Below, piece after piece: positions 1-5,802 of a DNA stretch of 42,240 bases. Made by a program: the position numbers and the translations under genes. The stretch lies in the NCBI GenBank assembly GCA_022843045.1, contig JALHOJ010000033.1, forward strand, positions 1-42,240. The letters are read 5' to 3'. The DNA comes from Phycisphaerales bacterium (GTDB taxonomy: Bacteria > Planctomycetota > Phycisphaerae > Phycisphaerales > UBA1924). The notes beneath the pieces are model-generated. The model had not been told where the DNA came from, did not search any database, and saw only the letters and a program-made list of their open reading frames with translations. The number at the start of each line of letters is the position of its first letter. Within the stretch, counting starts at the first letter, position 1.

Positions 1-1078
1 CAGCCAAGTGATGAAGTGGGCCGACAAGTATCGCACCCTGGGCGTCCGCACCAACGCCGACACGCCCGAGGACGCCCAGCGCGCCCGCGACTTCGGCGCC
101 GAAGGCATTGGCCTCACCCGCACCGAGCACATGTTCTTCGAAGGCGACCGCATCAAGGCGATGCGCCAGATGATCCTTTCTGAAACCCAGGAAGACCGCA
201 TCAAGGCCCTCGAGAAGCTGCTCCCCTACCAGCGCGATGACTTCATCGGCATCTTCAAGGCCATGAAGGGCCTGCCCGTCACGATCCGCCTCATCGACCC
301 GCCGCTCCACGAATTCGTCCCGCACGAAGAAGCCCAGCAGGCCGAACTCGCCAAGCTGATGGGCCTGACCCTCGCCAAGGTCAAGAGCCGCGTCGCGATG
401 CTGCACGAAGCCAACCCCATGCTGGGCCATCGCGGCTGTCGCCTCTGCGTGACGTATCCCGAAATCCTCGACATGCAGGTGCGGGCAATCGTCGAAGCCG
501 CAATCGACTGCCTCCGCAGCAACATCAAGGCCCTGCCCGAAATCATGATCCCGCTGGTGGGCACCAAGAAAGAACTGGCCCACCTGCGCACGCAGGTTGA
601 AGCCACCATCGCCCGCGTCAAGGAATCAGAGGACTACAAGCCGCGCCTCGATATCAAGATCGGCACCATGATCGAGATTCCCCGCGCTGCTGTCACTGCG
701 GATGAAATCGCTGAGCACGCCGAGTTCTTCAGCTTCGGCACCAACGACCTGACGCAGATGACCTTCGGCTACTCCCGCGACGATATCGGCACCTTCCTGC
801 CCGACTACCTCGCCAAGGAAATCCTCCCCGCCGATCCGTTCCAGACCCTGGACACGGGCGGCGTCGGCCAGCTCATCGACATGGGCGTCACCAAGGGTCG
901 CAAGACCCGCCCTGACCTCAAGGTCGGCATCTGCGGCGAACACGGCGGCGATCCCAAGAGCATCTACTTCTGCCACAAGGTCAAGATGGACTACGTCAGC
1001 TGCTCCCCCTTCCGCGTCCCCATCGCTCGCCTCGCTGCGGCGCAGGCCGCGCTGATGGCCGAGAAGGAAAAGAAGTAA
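1..1078 (+). CDS. ppdK: Pyruvate, phosphate dikinase, C-terminal part (5' end outside window)
   Basis: The enzyme interconverts pyruvate, ATP and phosphate with PEP, AMP and pyrophosphate in the cytoplasm. The frame is already open at the window edge: bases 2-7 encode Ser-Gln ahead of the first possible start at 8, so about 359 residues are visible of the usual 870-900. They form the C-terminal TIM-barrel PEP/pyruvate-binding domain. Diagnostic stretches are [10 protein letters not shown] near the start, [19 protein letters not shown], the metal-site run [18 protein letters not shown] and CGEHGGDP near the end, whose Cys is the catalytic acid/base of the family. The gene stops at TAA 1076-1078 and is followed by a hairpin and a terminator. 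Identification is firm; only the upstream nucleotide-binding and phosphohistidine domains are missing because of the window edge. Confidence 0.97.
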   Translation, partial: SQVMKWADKYRTLGVRTNADTPEDAQRARDFGAEGIGLTRTEHMFFEGDRIKAMRQMILSETQEDRIKALEKLLPYQRDDFIGIFKAMKGLPVTIRLIDPPLHEFVPHEEAQQAELAKLMGLTLAKVKSRVAMLHEANPMLGHRGCRLCVTYPEILDMQVRAIVEAAIDCLRSNIKALPEIMIPLVGTKKELAHLRTQVEATIARVKESEDYKPRLDIKIGTMIEIPRAAVTADEIAEHAEFFSFGTNDLTQMTFGYSRDDIGTFLPDYLAKEILPADPFQTLDTGGVGQLIDMGVTKGRKTRPDLKVGICGEHGGDPKSIYFCHKVKMDYVSCSPFRVPIARLAAAQAALMAEKEKK

Positions 1079-1108
1079 GAACCGAGGGGCGCAAGCCTCG
1101 GCGGTTCT
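1078..1108 (+). other. Hairpin immediately after ppdK
   Basis: AGAACCGAGG at 1078-1087 can pair with CCTCG-G-CGGTTCT at 1096-1108, with one bulged G and a short loop. It has no T-run, so by itself it is more likely a 3'-end stabilising hairpin than a terminator. The true terminator lies just downstream. Confidence 0.5.
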
Positions 1109-1134
1109 CTAGCACAACACACTCAACCCCCAAA

Positions 1135-1160
1135 CGCCCGCCGCAAGGCCGGGCGTTTTT
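1135..1160 (+). terminator. Rho-independent terminator of ppdK
   Basis: CGCCCG (1135-1140) pairs with CGGGCG (1150-1155), the stem is extended by GC pairs around a GCAA loop, and five T follow directly (1156-1160). It lies 57 bases past the ppdK stop codon. Confidence 0.85.
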
Positions 1161-1188
1161 CATTCCACCGCGACAACCAGACACGTGC

Positions 1189-1222
1189 CATCGAAGTCGC
1201 TGGCTCTGCAGCGACTTCGATG
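1189..1222. repeat. Perfect 14-bp inverted repeat
   Basis: CATCGAAGTCGCTG at 1189-1202 is perfectly complementary to 1209-1222, with a 6-base loop. It sits between the ppdK terminator and the island that begins near 1423. It is not followed by T and is not placed to terminate a known gene, so it looks like a dispersed palindromic element or a protein-binding palindrome. Confidence 0.7.
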
Positions 1223-1237
1223 CGATACCACAAGTAG

Positions 1238-1286
1238 CACGGGCGTCACGCCCGTGAGTCGCGGGGGGCCGGGCCTTCTAGGCCCG
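1238..1286. repeat. Two short REP-like hairpins
   Basis: CACGGGCG TCA CGCCCGTG occupies 1238-1256 (8-bp stem), and CGGGCC TTCTA GGCCCG occupies 1270-1286 (6-bp stem). Both are compact, GC-rich, REP-like hairpins. With the 1189-1222 palindrome they make three hairpins within 100 bases of non-coding DNA. Confidence 0.6.
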
Positions 1287-1422
1287 AGTCCCTACCCAAG
1301 AAACATCTGTGAGAAGCAGGCGTTCTCCCTCCAAACAACCAGCAACGCACCGCGGCACCCAAACCCACACGCCCGCCTCGACCACCCACCAACCACACCC
1401 GCAGCCAGCCGCAAAGCCAGCC

Positions 1423-1473
1423 GGCTGCGGCACGGTACGATTACCGGCTTGAGGTCGTGCCACCTGCCGTCGA
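1423..1473 (+). repeat. 51-bp direct repeat, copy A
   Basis: This copy matches 2821-2871 at 47 of 51 positions in the same orientation. The core contains CGGTA-CGAT-TACCG, a small hairpin, and outer arms GGCACG and CGTGCC. It lies 26 bases beyond the stop codon of the immunity-like gene. The two copies bracket the two-gene unit at 1499-2643, so they could be recombination or insertion boundaries, or two copies of a dispersed REP-like element. Confidence 0.8.
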
Positions 1474-1498
1474 GGATCTCCGACGCGATTTGGATCGG

Positions 1499-2335
1499 TT
1501 AGACGTAGACCTGGGACGGGTCATCGACGATCTCGGCGGGGTAAAAGTCGCAGCGGATGCCATTTGCGATGCACGCTTGGCGGAACTTTTGGCTGACCAC
1601 CAGATGCGTGGCGAACCGCGGGCTTGAGATCATGTGATAGTGTGAAGCACGATACACGTCCAGCATCGGTTGCCGGAATGCGCTGCGAAGGTAGAACATA
1701 GGACGTTTTGAGTACCCGGCGCGGGTCATGTCCTCGCGCCAAGGCAAGAAGGGCGGCGTGTCCTCGCTCGCATCAAGCTGCCACGGCAACGGACCCTCCT
1801 CGGGGTCCCTGTCTGGGCCATCCACGTCAAGCAGCTCATGGGTTTCCATGCCGGTGAAGTTGTGCGATCGCAGCATTTCATACGCCTTTTCAGAGGCGAT
1901 GGCCCGACAGATGTGCCCGCCCGCATCAACTATGATGTTTTCAAAGAACCATCGGGCCGGCTTGCGGACAACGACATCGCTTTCATGCCGCAGGAGCTTC
2001 CTGTCCAGAACCATCTGTACGCCATGCAGTTCGAGAAACTCGCAGCGATCAAGATCGGCGTCGTCACATCGGCACTCTCGACGTACAAGTACTGCCTGAG
2101 AAGAAGTATCTCGCCACGAGGATGCGTCACCACCATCGTCAGGCACAATAGGAATATCCAGCGACCTGATCACGCTACACATTTTTGTGTCAGCATCTGA
2201 GTCTTCTCGGAGTCCATTGCTGCACATGTCAGTCATGCTGGTAGCATGCTGCGATGCCACAGATCGAATCGCACTGAGAGCTTCAGAGCGTTTCCAGATC
2301 GAAGATGGAACATAGAACAATTTATGTACGATCAT
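1499..2335 (-). CDS. Immunity-like protein (possible DUF1629/Imm or double-CXXCG relative)
   Basis: This 278-residue protein is probably cytoplasmic; there is no signal peptide or membrane span. I do not recognise it firmly. It has two similar halves, each ending in a segment of the type 'ASEKAYEMLRSHNFTG' (about residues 146-161) and 'VVSQKFRQACIANGIRCDFY' (near 247-266). That pattern (I/V-S-x-K-F...G-hydrophobic-x-F) is typical of polymorphic-toxin immunity proteins such as DUF1629 (Imm11) and myxobacterial double-CXXCG families. The ATG at 2335 overlaps the stop of the upstream gene as ATGA, so the two are translationally coupled. GC content is clearly below the neighbours (stretches near 45-53 percent), which suggests transfer. 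The immunity role is inferred from fold-like pattern plus context; the gene itself is likely real. Confidence 0.55.
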   Translation of the reverse strand: MIVHKLFYVPSSIWKRSEALSAIRSVASQHATSMTDMCSNGLREDSDADTKMCSVIRSLDIPIVPDDGGDASSWRDTSSQAVLVRRECRCDDADLDRCEFLELHGVQMVLDRKLLRHESDVVVRKPARWFFENIIVDAGGHICRAIASEKAYEMLRSHNFTGMETHELLDVDGPDRDPEEGPLPWQLDASEDTPPFLPWREDMTRAGYSKRPMFYLRSAFRQPMLDVYRASHYHMISSPRFATHLVVSQKFRQACIANGIRCDFYPAEIVDDPSQVYV

Positions 2336-2643
2336 GGCAATCCAATCGAATCAAGCCACTGCGATGCCAATTCCCACGCGGGTGCGCCAATGTCAGGATC
2401 CCATTCGGCATACTCCGTTCTCATTCTGTTTCGGGCCTCTCGAATAACCTCCGCCTTCGGACGTGTTCCCTGAAACTCTTGTCGCATCCATGCGAGCACC
2501 TGATTCTGCCTGTTGGTGATCGCCTGGTGTGAAGGCCCCGCACCCGGCAAATCGACATTGCGCTGCAAAAGCATACCCGGCATGCTGTCAACGAAGTCCG
2601 CCAACTGTTGAGGGGTGTACGAGCTGTACTGCTGGGGATTCAT
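2332..2643 (-). CDS. Short unidentified protein, possible orphan toxin C-terminal domain
   Basis: About 103 residues from ATG 2643. The same frame is open back to 2811, but the extra 56 residues read like translated non-coding DNA, so 2643 is preferred; there is no Shine-Dalgarno at either start. The sequence is hydrophilic and helical, with a PQQLADFVDSMPG segment, SHQAITNRQNQVLAWMRQEF in the middle and ARNRMRTEY near residue 80. I recognise no catalytic motif. It directly precedes and overlaps (ATGA) the immunity-like gene, the order used by toxin tail/immunity pairs, and it starts just inside the repeat copy at 2821-2871. It could be a stand-alone toxin, a displaced 3' fragment of an Rhs- or secretion-type toxin, or an unrelated small protein. 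Confidence 0.4.
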   Translation of the reverse strand: MNPQQYSSYTPQQLADFVDSMPGMLLQRNVDLPGAGPSHQAITNRQNQVLAWMRQEFQGTRPKAEVIREARNRMRTEYAEWDPDIGAPAWELASQWLDSIGLP

Positions 2644-2820
2644 CGGCGGGTGGCACAAGTTGACTTCGCGAAACAACAGACGGGAGCTCTCCACGCATGC
2701 CACATGCTTCGCCGCCGCTCTGGGCGGCGATGCTTGTGCCGACCCGCCAGTTGCATGGCACTCGCCACAAACCGCCCCCCGATCCTTCTTCCTCCTCCGC
2801 GCTCTCTTCATCCTCCGGCA

Positions 2821-2871
2821 GGCTGTGGCACGGTACGATTACCGGATTAAGGTCGTGCCACCTGCCATCGA
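2821..2871 (+). repeat. 51-bp direct repeat, copy B
   Basis: Second copy of the element at 1423-1473. In this copy the outer arms TGGCACG (2826-2832) and CGTGCCA (2854-2860) are perfectly complementary and enclose CGGTA-CGAT-TACCG (2831-2844). The copies differ at only four positions. It lies upstream of the two-gene unit on the minus strand. Confidence 0.8.
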
Positions 2872-3013
2872 TCCGCCCACGCCCTGACCGTCGCGATCCT
2901 CTGATCAGTTGATCGGTGCGACACGCACTTCGTGTCACAAAGCCCCCCCTACCCACACAATGAGCCGCGCCGCAGCGCGGCTTGTTGCATTCTGCAAGCC
3001 CGACGTTCAGCCG
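2872..3013. other. Gene-free stretch with two hairpins
   Basis: GACACG-CACTT-CGTGTC lies at 2920-2936. AGCCGCGC-CGCA-GCGCGGCT lies at 2963-2982, just past the stop of the minus-strand DUF2314 gene. The second may serve as its terminator, although the T-run after it is poor. Confidence 0.45.
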
Positions 3014-4042
3014 CTAGTGCTTGCCCGTCAGCACTCGCTCGACAAACATCCCCACGGGCTTGTTGTTCTTGTCCAAGTAGAACCAATCGACAACATCGCT
3101 TTGCCGTACCGTGACGCGAGAGCCCTTCTTCGGCAAGCTCGTTGCGACAGGATCGTTCTCGATCACGCCGTGCAACTTCCCGTCATCGGCACCCTCATAC
3201 GACATCCAGATGTACTCGCTGCCCGAGTGTCCATCTTCGGAGAAGACAAACTTCGCCTTGAAGATGCCCGCTCCCGGCTTGCCCGCATCGCGCATCGCGA
3301 GCAGGTACTCGGGCAGTCTCCGCTGGGCCTCTTCGATCGCCTTGTCGATCGCGGGGTCGCTCATGCCAGCGCTGAACACCGCATTGTCGGCATTTCCATA
3401 GTTGAACAACGCGTGCAATCGCATCTCGAAGAGCTGCGTCTTGGTTTCCGGGTTCACCGCGACCGCGCGGCTTGTGAGCGGCAGCATCACTACGGTCGTG
3501 TTCTTGTCGACAAAGCTCGACGCAGCACGGCTCAGCATCATCTGAATCTTCTGCAGAAGCTGCATGTCTGAAGGGGGTGGTTCATTGGCGATGGCCTCCA
3601 CGCTGATCCACGATGTATGCTCGCGCACACCCTTCGCCGCGGCGGGATCACGCAGTTCGCTCGCCAGTCTGTTTGTTGCCTCCGGGCTGGTTCGCGGCCG
3701 ATTGCCGCGAATGAACGCGAGCGGCGGCCCCTTCGGCGCCATCGCGATGAACGACAAACCATCGGAGGTGGGCACGCCCTTGACCCTCGGCGTGACTTCA
3801 AACGCCTTCTCGTAGGCCCCGCGGACCATGTCTTCCGTCAGTTCAATCGGGGCGTTGCGAAACAACAGCACATACACGGGCGTGAACACTTCGTCCTGCG
3901 ATTGAGACCCTGGAGCGACCCCGGAAGCTTGCTTGGGACCAACTTTCCGGAGCACTTTCATGCCAAAGAACAAGACAATGATGACGAGGACGCCGCAGAC
4001 AAGATAGAACACAACCCCTCCTTCCAATATGACGCCGCACAT
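3014..4042 (-). CDS. Membrane-anchored DUF2314-containing protein
   Basis: This 342-residue protein has one N-terminal membrane span (about residues 8-27, VVFYLVCGVLVIIVLFFG) and a long soluble part. The last ~86 residues (257-342) match the DUF2314 pattern: a KAKF strand, a SEYIWMSYEG strand-turn, GVIENDPV, KKGSRVTV and DVVDWFYLD followed by GMFVER. DUF2314 (YegJ-like) has no established biochemical role. The middle (45-200) is unassigned; it resembles neither an enzyme nor a repeat. There is no clear operon partner: the gene is 266 bases from the deoxyhypusine-synthase-like gene, which has its own terminator. A start at 4042 places the hydrophobic span where expected. Confidence 0.8.
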   Translation of the reverse strand: MCGVILEGGVVFYLVCGVLVIIVLFFGMKVLRKVGPKQASGVAPGSQSQDEVFTPVYVLLFRNAPIELTEDMVRGAYEKAFEVTPRVKGVPTSDGLSFIAMAPKGPPLAFIRGNRPRTSPEATNRLASELRDPAAAKGVREHTSWISVEAIANEPPPSDMQLLQKIQMMLSRAASSFVDKNTTVVMLPLTSRAVAVNPETKTQLFEMRLHALFNYGNADNAVFSAGMSDPAIDKAIEEAQRRLPEYLLAMRDAGKPGAGIFKAKFVFSEDGHSGSEYIWMSYEGADDGKLHGVIENDPVATSLPKKGSRVTVRQSDVVDWFYLDKNNKPVGMFVERVLTGKH

Positions 4043-4245
4043 GCATACTGCAACGCAACCCTAGGCGTGGAACCTCGGCCCTATTGCAATCACATGCATC
4101 CGCAATGCGGTGACCGAACTTCACAGCTGAAATGCTGAAGCTGCCAACCCATGCGGCACTGGTCGGCCGTGTCGGCGCGCTCACGAGGACCAGTCCTGCC
4201 TCGTCTGTGCAGCCTCGCCGCAGACGCAACGAGTGGGCACAACAG

Positions 4246-4285
4246 CAAAAAACAAAACACGCCGCAGACCTCAGTCTGCGGCGTG
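4246..4285 (-). terminator. Strong terminator of the deoxyhypusine-synthase-like gene
   Basis: A perfect 12-bp stem: CACGCCGCAGAC (4258-4269) pairs with 4274-4285 around a 4-base loop. Read on the minus strand it is followed by TTTTGTTTTTTG, as expected for a rho-independent terminator. It starts 24 bases past the stop codon. Confidence 0.9.
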
Positions 4286-4308
4286 TCAAGAGTTCTCTTA
4301 GGCCGCGT

Positions 4309-5469
4309 TTACTTCGCGACCTTCTTCTTCCCACCCTTCATCGTTCCCATGAACGTCGGCATGCCGTCGCCCTTCTCGAAGAGATTGGCGAACTTGAAGC
4401 CCTTGCGGGCCTTCCACGCCTTGCGGTGGTACGCGTCGCTCGCCAGCAGCGGGAAGAGCGCGGAGAGTTCGCCGAACACCATCTGCTCGTGCACGACGTC
4501 GACCTTGCCCCAGCTGCAGGCCTCCCGGAGGGTGCTGCCGCTGAGTGCGCCGTCGCGGCTGTCCGCGACGGTCATCTGGATCGCGTACTTGTGCATGCCG
4601 ATGTCGCCGCGGGCCTTGCCGCCCTTGCGTTCGTTCAGCAGTTCCGCCGCGACCACGATGTCCTGCGCGAAGTTCTTGGGCACGCCGCCGCCCAGCATGA
4701 GCAGACCGGTGTCCTTGCACGCGAGCTTGATATCAGTCAGTTCGCGGAAGTCCTTGCCGCTGTCGATGGCGACCTGGCCGGTGCCGCGTTCGATGGCTTC
4801 GGTCTGCTGGAGCACGATGCCGAAGCCCGCGCTGCAGTCGCTGAAGGCGGGCACGAAGATCGGCACGCGCTTCTGGTAGCAGGTCTTGACGATCGACTCG
4901 TTCTTCGCGAACTTCGGGTTGTTCGCCAGGTACGCGCCCATCGCCTCGATGAACTCGCGGCTGGAGTACGCGCCGGGCTGGAAGGCGTTGAAGATCTCGT
5001 ACGTCGCGTGATCGCACGCCCGCAGATCGTCCTCATCGATGTACGTGTCGTAGATGCGGTCGATCATCCAGTTGCGCAGCGTCATGTCATCCACGGGCGG
5101 AGCCTCGGGGCTGCCCGGGGCGATGTAGTGCTTGAAGCCCAGGCCTTCGAAGAAGTCCTGGTCCACGATGTTCGCGCCCGTCGACACGATCGCGTCGATC
5201 ATGTTGTTCTCGACCAGCGTGATCAGGGCCTTCTTGAGGCCCGCGCTGATGAGCGAGCCCGCGAGCGTGACGACCACGCCGCACTCTTTGTCCTTGAGCA
5301 TCATCGAGTAGATGTCCGCCGCGTGCGCGAGCGTGCGCGACGAATACGCCATGTCGCGATAGCTGTCGATGATGCCGCGGGCGTCGAACTTGGTGATATC
5401 GATGTGCTCGATCGGACGAGAGAGCAGTTCTTTCTTCGTCCACTTGCCGCTGCCGTTGCCAGTACCCAT
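4309..5469 (-). CDS. Deoxyhypusine synthase family protein (possible homospermidine synthase)
   Basis: This is a 386-residue cytoplasmic protein from ATG 5469, preceded by CAGGAG at proper spacing; a longer open frame to 5691 runs through a dispersed repeat and is discarded. The family uses NAD and spermidine to transfer an aminobutyl group. The key Lys is present in LGGGVPKN (Lys265), and the substrate/NAD region GSTLREACSWGKV (311-323) aligns with the eukaryotic SWGK motif. VVVTLAGSLISAG (65-77) and VSTGANIVDQD (95-105) match the NAD-binding half. Bacteria lack eIF5A, the eukaryotic target, so the substrate must differ. Homospermidine synthesis by bacterial members of this family has been described, but the sequence does not decide it. 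It is monocistronic, with a strong terminator. Confidence 0.9.
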   Translation of the reverse strand: MGTGNGSGKWTKKELLSRPIEHIDITKFDARGIIDSYRDMAYSSRTLAHAADIYSMMLKDKECGVVVTLAGSLISAGLKKALITLVENNMIDAIVSTGANIVDQDFFEGLGFKHYIAPGSPEAPPVDDMTLRNWMIDRIYDTYIDEDDLRACDHATYEIFNAFQPGAYSSREFIEAMGAYLANNPKFAKNESIVKTCYQKRVPIFVPAFSDCSAGFGIVLQQTEAIERGTGQVAIDSGKDFRELTDIKLACKDTGLLMLGGGVPKNFAQDIVVAAELLNERKGGKARGDIGMHKYAIQMTVADSRDGALSGSTLREACSWGKVDVVHEQMVFGELSALFPLLASDAYHRKAWKARKGFKFANLFEKGDGMPTFMGTMKGGKKKVAK

Positions 5470-5802
5470 AGGGAAACTCCTGAGAAGGCATTGGGGATCG
5501 GGCATGGGGCATTGGCGAGGCGAGTGTGTTCGTGTCCTGTCGTGGCGCGATTCGTCGCGCAGCGGAAGACACCCTCGCTGATGCCCAATGCCCAATCCCC
5601 AATGCCTGGTTTGTGCCGTTCCCCCCTTGGCGAACACTCCACTCAAGCGATCGCCGGGGGTGGCGGCGACGCGAACAGAGGATGATAGCAACCTGGTTCG
5701 GGATTCGGTGCTGGCGGTTGCATCAAGAGCGCATGAAAATGGGCACGAAGGAAGGCCTTCGTGCCCGCATCATGCGGACTTCATTCGACTGCGATCGTGC
5801 GA
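5470..5802. other. Intergenic region upstream of the deoxyhypusine-synthase-like gene
   Basis: Besides the inverted repeat at 5486-5607, the stretch 5608-5802 holds no gene I can support. Its minus strand is the 3' flank of the secreted protein gene that ends at 5803. I see no clear terminator in it. Confidence 0.5.
5486..5607. repeat. Imperfect inverted repeat of the GGGGATTGGGCATTGGGCAT type
   Basis: The left arm 5486-5515 (AGGCATTGGGGATCGGGCAT...) is complementary, with few mismatches, to 5580-5607, enclosing about 64 bases. It lies directly upstream of the deoxyhypusine-synthase-like start codon. The arms are themselves built of a GGCATTGGG-like unit repeated two to three times, and the loop holds a smaller palindrome (GCGCGATTCGTCGCGC). 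Confidence 0.8.

Larger units (their letters stand above)
1161..1498. other. Convergent intergenic region without a gene
   Basis: This region lies between convergent ppdK (+) and the immunity-like gene (-). The open frames here have no recognisable protein pattern. It contains the three hairpins at 1189-1286 and the first copy of the 51-bp repeat (1423-1473). The stretch 1290-1420 shows only CA/CC-rich sequence and no feature I can name. Confidence 0.6.

Noticed and set aside
2827..2841. TGGCACG in the 51-bp repeat as a sigma-54 promoter
   Set aside because: The -24 half matches, but the base pair needed at -12 (GC ten bases after GG) is absent; GATTA follows instead of TTGC.
1431..2871. Identical peptide HGTITGLRSCHLPS readable in two plus-strand frames (near 1431 and 2829)
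   Set aside because: It is only the translation of the 51-bp DNA repeat, not a shared protein domain.
4132..5685. Plus-strand open frame of about 500 codons opposite the deoxyhypusine-synthase-like gene
   Set aside because: It runs exactly antisense to a gene with intact catalytic motifs, and its product is compositionally biased with no recognisable fold.
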